Below, piece by piece: positions 1 through 11,785 of a stretch of 64,000 nucleotides of DNA. Numbering within the stretch: the first letter of the stretch is position 1; the number at the start of each line of letters is the position of its first letter. The notes under the pieces are model-generated. The model saw only the letters and a program-made list of their open reading frames with translations. It did not search any database and was not told the DNA's origin. The DNA lies in contig CM073546.1 of assembly GCA_037074615.1 (NCBI GenBank), forward strand, positions 8,983,501-9,047,500, given 5' to 3'. This DNA comes from Leucaena leucocephala. Its lineage: Eukaryota; Streptophyta; Magnoliopsida; Fabales; Fabaceae. The translations under genes were made by a program, and so were the position numbers.

Positions 1-350
1 GTAAAAGAGCTTATGAACTAACTAATTAATATATTAACCCTACTTTTTCTTACACTATCTTTCCTACTTTTTCTTACACCCTCTCTTTTTTCTTTTCTTA
101 CACTCTCTCTCCTCTTATATATTATCTTTCCTCATTTAATATTCATATCATTTTTCGTAATATACCAATAATAAAAGTACTTCTAGAAATAACTATCCAA
201 ACACTCATTTATTCAAAACCACTTTTTTTTCATAAGCTCTTCTCCAAAAGCCCTTTTTCTATAGGCTGCACGAAAGCCCTTTTTTTCATAAGCCTATTTC
301 TAAAATCTTATACAAATACACACATAAATGGGTATATGAATGCAAGCGAT
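1..350. other. AT-rich, pyrimidine-rich edge, no gene seen
   Basis: Repeated short tracts of the type CTTTTTCTTACAC and TTTTTTTCATAAGC occur here. I see no coding potential or recognisable terminus. It may be flank of the CACTA relic that follows. Confidence 0.5.
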
Positions 351-1429
351 AAAATTTTATAGCAGTTAGTAAACATCTACAAAATTGTGGCTGGTTAGCA
401 AGAAATTGCAAGGCAATGAAATATTTAGGCAATAAAAGAAAATTTTTATGTTGGCACCAAAAATTTGTAGTGGTTATATAGCCGCTATAAATGTTGCAGC
501 CATAGTAAAAAAAATTAAAACTTCCATATAATGGTACTTATAATTATATATATTATATAAATATATGAATTTTTAATAATATTTATATATAGATATATAG
601 ATAATTTAATTATTATGGTAATTAAGTTTATTATTTAGCTGTACTATGTAATTTAGTTTAATATATTTTATTTAATGAGAAATACTTAAAATATAGTAAG
701 TGTACAAATTGATATTAGATAGGTAGAAAGATATGGAAGTAGATGAAAGAAAGTGTAGAAGAGAGCTAGAAATTGAAGGAAGTGGACAAAATATGATATA
801 TAAATGATTGAATAAATCTAGCAATTTGTGTAGGAAAGACATGAAAATAATAAATACACACATTAATAAAAATAAATATACAAATGTGAAAGAAAAGTGA
901 GCTTATAAATTGAAATGGTCTTAATAAATAAAAAGAAGAAGAAGAAACTCAGAGAGAAAGAAAGGAAGCACAGGAAGAAGAGAAAGCGAGAAGAAGTGAG
1001 AATGGGAGGAGGGGAAGTATTTGTAGAAGTTAGGTGTACTTTTGTAGCGGTTTAATATATTTTGTAGTAGTCTAATGTGTCTTGTAGCTATTTAATCCCC
1101 GTTGAAATTCGTAACGATTATACAAACGGCTACAAATGTATGTTTCTTTATTTTTTAAAAACATTTAATTTTCTGTTGTAATTATTTTTGTACAAGAAGA
1201 AATGTTACATTATGTATTCAAAGCATAGTAAAAGTCATTCATCGTCATCATCACCTTGCAAAGAGATTTTTGATAACAAAATATTCTTTGGTTTAATTTG
1301 TAATAAGATTGTAATGGAATAAAATTTAAAATTGAAGTAAATGAGTTCTTAAGTAATTTAATAACAACAATTGTAAATAAATATTGGGATGAAGAGGACA
1401 CATATCTAATAAAGGATAAATTGTCATCA

Positions 1430-2110
1430 CATTGAGAGAAGAAGTTTTTAACATTCGTCGGTTGGAAGGGCTCGCTGTCATACGCAATGATGTCACCATC
1501 ACCTATATCAAAAAGATCTCATGGCTTAAGGTGAACCACCATATTCTAATCTTTATGCTTCTTGTCCTCCATATAATAAATCTGGTGTGCCTCAAAGGCT
1601 AGAATGAACAGCTCATCATCTTCAGATTCACTTGTATGAATGACTTTGGAAAAGTTGATAGATGTGATAATTAAGTCATCAACAGTAAGTTCCCATGAAG
1701 CTGTCGTGTTTGTCCAAGAGCACTAGAAAAGTGTTACAGTGAAATTTTAACTCAACGATGTCAATAAGATTTTTGTAATAAGTGATGCCTCGTATGACGA
1801 TATCATTACTGCTGGCATAACTCCTCATCCTAAATGTGTCATAAACCCCATAGTTTTGTGTGAGCAATCCCTTGTCACATGTAAACATGCAGAACTTAAA
1901 CATGTTAACATTATACATGGTATACCTTCTCGCATGGTCTAATGGGCCAAGTGAAAGATTTATGAATTTGTTGTGTAAGGTCTATTGTTATTACGTATTC
2001 GTTGTGTAAACCAATCCAGAAACTCTCGATGAACTCTTTTATCATCCTCAATAGGAGTTTGCCATGTAACCGTATCTAGCACCTAACATGACTTATGTAC
2101 TCCCTATATA
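1430..2110 (-). pseudogene. CACTA transposase C-terminal (DUF4216-type) remnant
   Basis: Minus-strand translation contains fragments resembling the C-terminal region of plant CACTA transposases. One is a KFCMFTCDKGLLTQNYGVY-like stretch (the family reads NGYRFHTK...TQNSGV), followed by a YYKNLIDIVELKF-like stretch (family: YYGvLxdIiELdY). Further down comes a segment resembling FILAxQAhQvfYxxD plus a short W-V-V motif around 1,500-1,600. Frameshifts and stops separate the pieces, so no product is expected. It sits directly downstream of the TNP2 core, the usual order in these transposons. The longest open piece is 79 codons at 1,679-1,918. Confidence 0.55.
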
Positions 2111-2199
2111 ATATAATGGTGTTGTTTGTTTTATAAGCGTTAGAGATGAATAAATTGAATTACAAGTATAAAAAATAATGTGCTTTTAATTTATGTATA

Positions 2200-3842
2200 T
2201 ATATTTACAAGAGGAAAGGTTCAACTTGGCTCCAATTTATCAGAACAAGTATGTGCTTGTAGTTTCTTTGTGTGAGTGAGTTTGAGGAACTCAGATCCTG
2301 CAATAGGTTTCCTAACATGAGGGAACAAATTATTTGATATGGTAGGATGAGGAGGAGAATGTGGAAGATTAAAAGATGTCTCCATGTTATCTAAGTACAT
2401 TGAACAAAAAGTTAGGACCTCATCCCCTGAATAACCTTATGATATTGACCCCTCTAGCTACGCCTTATTGCGAACATAGGTTTTCATTTTTTCCAAAAAT
2501 CTGCAGTGTCATATTTGATTAACAACTATGCTTGTTGTGGAATCACAAGTACCAAATAAAATATGGAGAGATAAAATTTCTCATACCTCTCAATAAGGTA
2601 TATCTAGCAATATTAAACTAGGCCAGCAAGCTTTGCTTCTTGAACAAGGTAACTATCAGTGAACCATGACAGTAAAAATAGATATCATCTCCAAGTGATA
2701 TAAGAATATATTTTTCCTATAGTTGATCGAGCTCCTGAGGTATCAAGACCTTCGCACACAACTTCTTGAAAAAAGAACATAGCTCTACCAATACCATAGA
2801 TACGTTTGAAGAAGCCTGTCTTAAAGTTAGAGGGAGGAACTATTGTATTAGAACATGAGACTCATGACTCTTTAACCCATAAACCTTTTGAGACTAGAGA
2901 TCGATACATTTTAATATGTTGCTGGAGTATCCATCAAGAACTTTGATGTTCTTCGGTGTCGAAAGGAGAATAGCCTTGTTCTGCTTGGTCAAGGTGAACT
3001 TAGCTGACTAAAACTTGTCTTTGTCATCTGGCCAAGCCTATTTGTGAATTCCCCATGCACATAAATCTTTCCTAATTGCGACATGATCTTTAGACTTTTG
3101 GGCTCTTTGAGTAACGTATATAGCACATTGTCACACATTTTTTTCACTATACATGACATCCAAATTGTGGCGAAGCAAATTATGTTTCCAATAAGGAAAG
3201 GTAAAGAAGATACTTCTCTTGTGGCACTGCAAAGGCTAACCGTCAGATATCCCACAAGACTATCATTCGGGTTGCTTGGGACCCTCAATATTCTTGCCAA
3301 ACTCGACATCAACATCCTCTAACTGTCAAAATATGTCAATAATATATAAAGTGGCCAGAGGATCTCTATTTTCTTGTTTCCCATTAAAGCTTATTTGTTA
3401 CAATCTAAATTTGTGTTTGGAATCTAGGAACTGTTGATATCCCAAAAAATACCACTTCTGACTGTACAGAACGCGACATGATATGGTGTTGAAGTTGCAT
3501 TCAAGACATGCCAACCCAATATGCATTTTCCAGTTGGACAAAGTTCCCAAACCCAGAAAATCACTTATCATCCACATCAAAACTACACGAAGATTGAATA
3601 TATGCTTCTCATATGAGATCAAACATCTATACGCCATTTATCCACAACTCCATCATGAAGTTGTATGGAAAGCAAAAATAGGCTTTACTTCATGCACATC
3701 CAAGGTGTGAGATTGTATGGAATTAGCACAACTGGCCAGATTTTATAGGTTGTGCTCATGTTACTGAATGGGTTAAAACTATCAGTCACTAAAGCAAGAC
3801 AGACATTTCTTGGATCATGGGAAAAATCTAGGAACTGTGGAT
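2200..3842 (-). pseudogene. TNP2-like transposase core (Transposase_21 plus DUF4218), broken
   Basis: From 3,835 downward the minus strand reads DPRNVCLALVTDSFNPFSNMS, then a WPVVLIPYNL...W-C-M-K segment, then WMISDFLGLGTLSNW (family: WTINDFPAYGNLSGW). A KKMCDNVLYTLL motif follows at about 3,100-3,150 (family: EKNVCDNVLGTLL), with a SHESHVLIQ segment near 2,860. A DUF4218-like stretch lies at 2,640-2,760. This is the order expected for the TNP2 protein, which cuts and joins CACTA termini in the nucleus. The frame changes several times and stops are frequent. Residues at key positions are altered, including loss of the RHNLDVMH motif, so the gene is dead. The N-terminus is absent beyond 3,842. 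Confidence 0.65.
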
Positions 3843-4390
3843 TAACAAATAGTGGATTATGGGTAATTCTGACTTAGGATTGCTTCCTCTTGTTTTGAAA
3901 TTGGATTAGATTAAGGATGTAACCGAGTTGGTTATATTTGATAATTGATTCAATTAAGTTCATATCAGTCATAGTTGTGATTGTTGGAAGAGGAATTATT
4001 TCACTGTTTGATTTTCCTACTAAATTCATTCATATTAGAGTGTTATTTGCATAGTTATGAGATCATATTCTATGGCATCAACGAGTTGTTAATCACTTTA
4101 TTGAATTTAGCCTAAAATCATTCAAAGATTGGCTAGGAAGGTTGAAAGCTATCTCTATGATAATATTCTACATATTGTTAGGAATCTTGCTATTTGTATC
4201 TCCTTGTTCTATCATAAGATCCAAAAAGCCATAAATATTAGTTTTAGGATTTCAAATTCAGATAAAAACTAGAAACATTCCTCCTGAGAATTTGTCAATT
4301 AATTTGTTAATTTGTTGTTCATTGGATTAGTTAGGAACTTTAGCTCCATTTAGGCTCCTGAGAAGAATGACCTAGGCTAGACTTCATTCT
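3843..4390. repeat. Non-coding repeated segment, copy 1 (second copy 56,773-57,310)
   Basis: Starting at ATTAACAAATAGTGGATTATG, this segment is closely similar, in the same orientation, to 56,773 onward. No reading frame resembles a protein on either strand. It is joined on its right to a LINE fragment, and the same joint occurs in the second copy. It may be part of an LTR element or other insert that once interrupted a LINE. Confidence 0.7.
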
Positions 4391-5440
4391 TACTATATTT
4401 TAGCTTAGCAATTATTTGATAGGTGAATGACAAGCTTGTCACTAGCCCTGGATGTTCTGGTTTCTTAGCATCTGAATTAAATACAATCATATTCCTCTAA
4501 AGCCAAAGCTTCCAAATAGCCATTCCCTAAATAAGTTTTCAATTGTCCCCCATATTGGCCAATTGTATCTTTAGATTTATTGCAAACCAATCAATAAAAG
4601 ATGATGCAAAAAAACCTGCAAGGTGTTGTGGAGCTAGTAGCTTAAGCCAAATGCGCCTTGCATACATACAATCTCTCAAGATGTGTAAAGTATCCTCACT
4701 TGCATTGGATATAATGGAATAGAATTCAAGACCAATTTAGCTAATATAATTATATCTGCTGTTGACAAGCTACTCTCCTTCACTGAAGCAAGCTTTGAAT
4801 TTACTTTATCAATAATGTAATGGAAAGTCTCTTTTGGTCTCCTCCTCCTAGAAAGTGGAAAGCCTAGATATATCCCTATTTTTAAAGATACAGACATCCC
4901 AGTAATACGTTTTATGTCCCCACGGGATGCTGGGTTAACCCTTAAAGCGAAAAAAAATGTGGTTTTATTCATGCTAATCTGAGCCCCAGAAGCTATACAA
5001 AACTTAATCAAGCATTCCATCATACACTCAGCTTACTCTTTCCTCGCCTCACCATAAAGTAGCAAATCTTTAGCAAATATAAGATGTTGCCTCACCAAAA
5101 AGTAGCAAATCATTAGTAAACGTAAGATAAGAAATCACCAGACCATTTGTTGTCACCTTAATGGGTTTCTATAAACCATCATTCACTACATCACTAATTA
5201 GATGAGACAATTTGTCTATACACAAAATAAAAGGAAAAGGTGATATTGGATCTCCCTACCTTAGTCCCTTCCTTGACATAAAATAATTAGTCTTGGAACC
5301 CTTGCACAACATATTATAAATAACCCAAGTGACACAATTCATTATGAATGAGACAAAATTAGAATGAAAACCAACCTCGAGTCTTTTCCATGTTTGGTTA
5401 GGGGATAAAATTTCCATGTATGGTTATCATTGGGCTCAGA
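4391..5440 (-). pseudogene. LINE (L1-type) reverse transcriptase and zf-RVT fragment, copy 1
   Basis: Minus-strand translation shows plant non-LTR reverse transcriptase motifs. GLRxGDPISPF lies at about 5,240-5,270 (x is a stop). A degraded active-site block reads ISYLTFTNDLLLFGEA at about 5,090-5,140, where families have F-A-D-D. A thumb region follows from FCIASGAQISMNKTTFFF to KLVLNSIPLYPMQ at 4,700-5,020. It then jumps directly into EDTLHILRDCMYARRIWLKL near 4,640-4,690, the zinc-binding zf-RVT region, and on to an IWKLWxxRNMIVFNS segment. The text between thumb and zf-RVT is shorter than usual, so an internal deletion is likely. Stops, frame changes and loss of one active-site Asp make it non-functional. 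Endonuclease and RNase H domains are absent here. Confidence 0.75.
5047..5129. repeat. Tandem duplication inside the LINE active-site region
   Basis: Two copies of about 40 bp with a 43-bp period begin with CCTCACCA at 5,047 and 5,090 and differ at several positions. They duplicate the stretch encoding the palm motif, and the extra unit breaks the frame. Confidence 0.6.
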
Positions 5441-7518
5441 GAAAATATGCCCAACTTGACCCTAAGAAAAGTAGTTTGCAAAAAATGGTAAGAAATTTTT
5501 GGACTTGACTAATTGTTGAGCAAATATGCTGCCCTATTAGGCCCTTCCCAAAATATATAATTTTATTTAATATTTATAAATATATATGATTTTCCCTATC
5601 ACATCTTCTGTTTTAATCCCTATCATGCCTTCAAGTGGAGAAGTATGCCTCTAGATAGATATGATAATGATTTATCAGCCTCTCGAGCATCAGCTTAATT
5701 AGACAACACTATAAACATGCTAGTTGGTTCATCTAAGAAGAATGAAGACTTTATTTTGTCTTAGATCGCAGGTGAACCTAACTTATTTTAAATATATATA
5801 TATATATATATATAAGAAAATCACTTTAGAAAATAAAATATAGTGTGTATGAGATAAAACCAATAATTAGAGACATTTATCACTAACATACTATAAGTTG
5901 ATTGGAATTAGCACATAAAAGATATTGAAAACAAACTAGACAGTAGACTCCAGGTATTGTATGGAGCAATTGTTTATGAAGAGGTTAAATTATTGTTCAC
6001 TTTGAAGAAGTTAGTATTATTATTTCTTAGCCTAAACATTAAACTTTTACTCCATAAATTCTAAATGTGAATGATGCAACATATTGTATATCTATTTTGG
6101 AGGATTGTCTAGTAACAGGAATACTGAAGCGTCCAACTGGATCAGTCCATACAAATCAAACATAAAAATTCTGGTGAAACATCTAATTATGATTGTATAA
6201 AGCAAACTTACCCATGAGCAATATTATGATTGAGAAACCAATACCCAAAATGACTCTCTATGTTTATGATGGAAAACCCTACCCAAAATGCTTAACATTT
6301 CAATCCATGGAATAATTCTAATCTATGCATCAAAGATTAGCAAGTGAGCTCCAACACAAATTAAAGATTTGACTCCAAAAAATGGCAAACTCTAAAAGCT
6401 TGGTATTTTGTAACTCTGAATGAAGGGTCACCACTTCCTCATGTATTTTGACCTATCCTCTGGCACTTTATATTCCTCCTTGTAGTATTTCAGACGTACC
6501 TATTGTCAGTTCACTTACTTCAGGTACCCACGCAGTAACCCTGCACCGTTACTAGAATAGGGTTTTGGTACACAACAAAAGCACATTCAAGAGAGGAGAT
6601 GAGAGAGTTGCTTCAGTTCTTTGTAAGGAGAAGAAACTTCACCCTCTTAGAGAACACACTCGAAGAGCCTTCTCACTCCCAAAAAAAGTATTCCCCACTC
6701 ACGTACTCATGAAGAGAGAATGGAGGGATAGTGGGTAGTTATCCTCATAACCTCCCTCCATCATTTTTAAATATTTTAGGATATTCAAAATCACAACCCA
6801 ACTCTTTGGGTATCTCTACTTCAGTCAACATATACATATATGGGTTTGGGCATAATACACTAAAAGTAGACCGACCCATTTTCTTACACTCCTAAAAAGA
6901 TCAATTTCTGTAGCCTTTATAGTCAAAATATTCGTTGCTCTCCCCTCTTCCTCTATAAAGAATACATAAAATAGATAATTTTTTTAATAAAACTATTAAA
7001 TTAAATAATATTTAATAGTAGGAATAATATTTATATTTACTAAATATAAATTACATTAGAGACACCGGTTAACATTAATACAACAGACACATACAGTATT
7101 TTTAATATAACAAAAATCAATGATATCACGAACATTACTTTTTAATGTAGTTTCGTCCTAATACTTAATTAGATTTTTTTTAATTTTATTACCATTTTTC
7201 AATTTTTGTAACATAAAAAAATTTCACTTTTTTCATAATGAAAATTAAGGTTTGATTGATAAAACCTTTTATAAAGCTATTAACTAATTTTTATTAATGG
7301 GAACGATATTTATATTATTCGATAATTTTTCCTATTGTTGAATGATTTTTAAAAGTAACTTCATAATTTTTAAACGTTCTTTTGCCAACATTTTTATATG
7401 TTTTTTGACACATTATATATTATTTATATTTGTATAAACACATCTTCAAATTCTCTAGGAATGCTAATTATTATTTTAAAGGAATAATTCTCCAAAACAT
7501 ATAAAACTTAATGATAAT
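5441..7518. other. About 2 kb of AT-rich sequence without a recognisable gene
   Basis: No open frame above 60 codons looks coding. A (TA)n run occurs at 5,792-5,814. The stretch 6,480-6,900 is less AT-rich and resembles a transcript leader or LTR, but I cannot identify termini. From 6,960 to 7,518 the sequence is strongly AT-rich with long homopolymer tracts. Confidence 0.5.
5792..5814. repeat. (TA)n microsatellite
   Basis: An uninterrupted run of about eleven AT dinucleotides, read directly. Confidence 0.9.
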
Positions 7519-8487
7519 GGGAATGTTTGTTTTTTGTTTTTAAAAACATGTTTTTCTTTTAAAAAAAATTTGTTTTGCAACTTATTTTTACTTAAGTGTT
7601 TTATAAAAAAGAAATTAAAAACTGTTTTGAAAAATAAAAAAACTAAGGACGAGTTTTAAATATTTTGTAAAATTATTTTTTTATTTATATATTTTTTATT
7701 TTAGGTTTAAAAAGTGACACAATATTAAAAATATGTTTGCATCACATGTTGTCGCCACCAATAACCACTCTGACAACAACAGCCGTTGACCCACACCACT
7801 GTCAGTCGGCGTTGACGCCTACAGTCATCGTTGGCGACCATCATTATTATTCTTCATCACCCGACGATGCCCTACTACAACCACTACTACTGTTGCCATC
7901 GTCGACCACCCTAGCTGTTTGCCATCACCTGACAATGGCTAATGATGAACACACCACCATTATTGTGGGTGAGCCACACCTCCATTCACTGTTACCTGAC
8001 AGCCGACGGTCATTGCCAGTCCACTATCGCTATTTGTTGTCACCCAACAAAGGTAACTACCACCATGATCGGTTGATGATAACCACTGCCATTGTTGGAC
8101 AATGAGGGTCACCTTGACGGTTGTTGACCATTGGCAACCACCATTGTCGATGGCAAATGACAATCCCTTTTATGGTCACCAGTCGCCAGCCAAGGATATC
8201 CACCATTATCGCTGCTCAAACAAACGTCCACCTCCTGATCATCGCTTGCATTTTCAATTATCGCCACCCCACAGCTGACGACGACCACATCACATTTTTT
8301 TAATTCTCAAAATTGGTTTTAAGAACATTTATTCCAAACAAGTTTTTATGTTTTTGTTTTCAAATATATTTTTTAAACAATTATTCAAATAGATTATTTT
8401 TTTATATTTTTGTTTCCATAACTTGTTTTTAGAACAATTTTAACTGTTTTTTAGAACAAAAAACAGAGAATAGAAACAAACAGACCC
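7519..8487. mobile_element. Short Mutator-like (MULE/MITE type) element with GC-rich core
   Basis: The left end starts GGGAATGTTTGTTTTTTG. The reverse complement of the right end starts GGGTCTGTTTGTTTCTATTC, and both run into tracts rich in TTTTTGTTTTxAAAAAACA. These long imperfect inverted ends fit a Mutator-like non-autonomous element. The flanking 9-mers (7,510-7,518 AATGATAAT and 8,488-8,496 AATGTAATT) match at six of nine positions, so a target duplication is only suggestive. The core (about 7,737-8,300) is abruptly GC-rich and full of CCACCA, ACCACT and GTTG words. It is open in overlapping frames on both strands (122 codons plus, 67 minus), which looks compositional rather than coding. 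Pack-MULE capture of a host fragment is possible. Confidence 0.5.
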
Positions 8488-8710
8488 AATGTAATTCATT
8501 TATTTCCAAAAAAAATAAATTATTAATTTTTAAGTCAATAAGTCCACAAGTCACATAAAATTTATAGATAATGTAATTTCTTTTTTTTCCCTTAAAAGAA
8601 AAGTAAATTGGAATATGCTTTGAATTATAGATTAAAATGCTCAAACTCCATAAATCAACAAGTTATCAAAATCCAAATATTTTTTTTTTGTCAAATAGCA
8701 AAATCCAAAT

Positions 8711-11652
8711 CTATGATTATCTAAAATGTTCTATATACATTGAATATACTTTGAAAAGCGCGCACACATGGACAGATGATTAATGAAGTATGACCAAATT
8801 ATTATACTAATTTGAAATTGTCATCCATCTAAAATTCAAAATGTACCCCCCACCTGCTTAGTAGTTGAATTTCATGATAGCTTTTGGATTTAAAAGCGTT
8901 ATTCCACAAAATGATTCAAGATGATTTCCCAAGGTGCCTTTTCAACATCTCTGACTAATAAGTAAAATTTATTAAAAGATAATGGTGAATGGAAAAATAA
9001 ATCCATAAGATAATGGTGACGGAACAGGAACACTAAATAAAAATTAAATACACTATCTGATGAAAAAAATAATAAGAAGGTCGCTCGTGACATTGAAAAA
9101 GGTAAATAACATTTCATATTGCAGAAGATGATGATTTAAAAATAAAAAAAATTAATCTTGATGAAAAATAAAGAAAATGATGAACCCGATTCAAATTGTT
9201 GAAGTTGTTCTCCACAATAAAAACCAAAGAAAATGGATATGTTCATAAACATTCAACAATTAAGTGAAAGAATGATAGCAAGGAAAAATAAAATAAGAAA
9301 TTAATGCATAAACCTCAAGATATTAACCCAAAGGTGTCCATATTATCTTCCTTTTGTTTAGGCCCCTTTCTTTGGGCTACAAGATCAATACAAACTGATA
9401 TAGATATATCTATATAGTATTTAGTTTATATCTATTTAATTTAATATTTAGTTTTATTTGAGTTTCATTTTAATTAATTATTTGTAATATATTTGATAAT
9501 AGGCAATTATCTACAACATTACTTATTTTACTTATTATTTTGATTACTTTAATTATTAGGATATACACTTTTAAACTGTCAATTTCACGATATATTTTGA
9601 TATTAATTAATAGACTGTTATTTCCTCTTAGCTTTCTCTATTCTCTTCTCTTTTCTCTCCTCTTATGATAGTTTCCTCCTCAACCTCTCTTCTCATCTTT
9701 TGTGTTCTACATCACAAACATAGCAAGAGAGAAGAAGACTTTGAAGTGAGAAAATAAATATTAGCAAAAGAAACATAAAATGAAAACATAGAAAGAGTTA
9801 AAGAGAGAATGTCATACCAGTTGTCACACCATCAATCTCCATAACTAAAACAAATGGGAAGATATATATTGTCTTCTGCATCTTTCTCCTAACCAATATA
9901 TATATACACACATACTTATGTGTGTGTAATAAGCATATAGTATTTAAATAGGATAGGAGGGACCGCCTTTTCTTCGCGAATTTACATTTTCTACTCTAAC
10001 TATTTATATTACTTCTTTATATCCTCTCACGAATTAACAACTCTTTTCAAAATTTTATAAAATCTAAAATTAAAAAAAAAACTCCTTGATTTTAATTATG
10101 TTGGAATTTAGGCTTAATTCACCCTTAGTTGAGTGGGCACAAACCCATATAATTTGAGACTCAGGAGATAATAACCAAAAGTTAGATTATTACCTAAAAG
10201 GATTTTCCCATTTGTTCAAATTTTGAATTTTGAACGGGATATTCATGGATACTGATATGGGATTATCAGAGAGAAATAAAAGAGTATATTTTGAATAATC
10301 TCCATTATTATTATTGAGATTAGTAAAGTCTATTTTTTATATATCATAATAATTTCTCTCCAGGATAGACCTTTTGCACTCCCCTCTTACTTTTTTTATG
10401 ATAGTGTATTTGCTTTGTTTTAATACAACGAGTCCATAAGAGTGTCCGGGTTATCGCGTGACTACTAGAGAAATCCATCATTTTTTTTCTTTTTTAATTA
10501 GGGGTGTTTTTCTAGCCCAGTCCCTTTTTAAACTTCGGGATTTCTCAAGCATAACTTCACAATCTCTTCTTAACCTTTTCCTACCTATATATGCCTTATA
10601 CAGGTAGAAAAAATTTGTGATGTGACATTGGGTCCTACATGAAAAAAATGTATCTTTATAAGGTACTCTAAAGAGTTAAAATTATACATTTTCAAAGATA
10701 AAAATAAATATGAAACAGTGACTAAAATATAATCACGAGATGCTACATTTATTGAGACTAAATTTCCTCATAGAGGAGATATTGATTGCATTGTACATTT
10801 TTACGAAGAACATGAACAAGACAGTGTAGAATGTAAAATTCTCTTAAAATATAACTATTATTAATTATTTAGACCTATTTTATACCCAATATAATTTAAA
10901 AAATAATATTATAAATAAATTTAGTTTGTTTCAAGAGAGTTAACCATGGTAAAAAAGAGTTTAACTAAAATTTAAATTAATTCTATAGTAGTTATAAAAA
11001 AGTTTTTCTTAAAATATAAATAAAATAATAGAATATATGAGTATGCAATATAAAACTATTATTGCAATATACAAATATTATATGCATACTTTCAAAGGAG
11101 AAGTATATGCAATTAATATAACTCTACTCAAACCTCTGAAGTTTTCCCTAGAGTTCTAAGATGAGACTATCACCTGAAAAAATGTTAATAAAAATAAGGT
11201 GAGATAAACGTCTCAGTAACTAGTAATTCTACTCATCATGAGTACTAACATATGCTTATGAGGTGTTAAGTAGGACTAATCATAAAATACAATATATAGA
11301 AAATAACATATTATCATAATAAAATTAAATGAATAACCCACCAAGTTCCTCCTATTAATCCAACCAAACCGCCTTATTTCCGTGGATCAAACCCATGGCT
11401 AGTGATATTTGATCACTAAAAAAGCTAACCGATCAAGTGGTATGGATAAGCCAAAATACACAGAGCACCTGACTGGACCACATATTCATTGCTCTCAGTA
11501 AATAGGTGGGGGTGTCGTAGTCTTCAATAAATAGGTGGGGCACATCCCTCAATAAACTTGTGGGATAAAAGCTAACTATCGAGTTCCAATTGAGGCTATA
11601 ACACGTGGTAGAAATATAACTCTATCATCACCCATCTTCAATGTATAATTTT
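8711..11652 (+). repeat. Dispersed repeat block A (long copy)
   Basis: This segment is collinear with 59,470-62,600 (block B) in the same orientation, beginning at CTATGATTATCTAAAATG in both. Block A has about 60 bp extra near 9,730-9,790, and B has about 300 bp extra at 60,560-60,850. The match stops abruptly at 11,652, whereas B continues about 100 bp further, so A is cut on the right. A further inverted copy covers its right third (52,975-53,860). A TGTTGGAATTTAGGC start at 10,098 looks like the beginning of an LTR, but I cannot find a matching end or primer site. No frame resembles a known protein. Confidence 0.8.
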
Positions 11653-11785
11653 GGGTGGCTACGCCTTATAAATGTCAGATACCTTCCCCAAATAGACTGG
11701 GTGGCTACAGCTTTACCTAGAAAAACAACCTTGCTCTTGGTTACGGCTACAAATAGGGACAATATCTACAAGGGAGGGGTGCTGG
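11653..11785. other. Junction filler between block A and truncated copia LTR
   Basis: About 130 bp matching neither block B nor either LTR. It carries two copies of GGGTGGCTAC (about 11,652 and 11,699). It probably marks a deletion or repair joint. Confidence 0.45.

Larger units (their letters stand above)
351..3842 (-). mobile_element. Degenerate CACTA (En/Spm) DNA transposon, truncated
   Basis: Minus-strand remnants of a TNP2-type transposase read in domain order from 3,842 down to about 1,430. Between roughly 350 and 1,140 the sequence carries short repeated motifs such as TTGTAGCGGTT, TTGTAGTGGTT and their complements, as expected for the subterminal region of a CACTA element. No clean CACTA terminus or target duplication is visible on the left, so that edge is approximate. 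The transposase N-terminus is missing, because the element is cut at 3,842/3,843 by an unrelated repeated segment. Its subterminal motifs differ from those of the CACTA element at 41-48.7 kb, so it is another family. Confidence 0.6.

Noticed and set aside
3483..3710. Plus-strand frames of 75-79 codons at 3,083-3,322 and 3,483-3,710
   Set aside because: Antisense shadows of the recognisable minus-strand TNP2 sequence.
7737..8105. 122-codon His/Pro/Ser/Thr-rich frame
   Set aside because: Low-complexity CCACCA-rich core of a Mutator-like element, open on both strands, with no domain.
11647..11785. A tRNA-like fold suggested by repeated GGGTGGCTAC
   Set aside because: No acceptor-stem pairing, anticodon arm or T-loop consensus could be traced.
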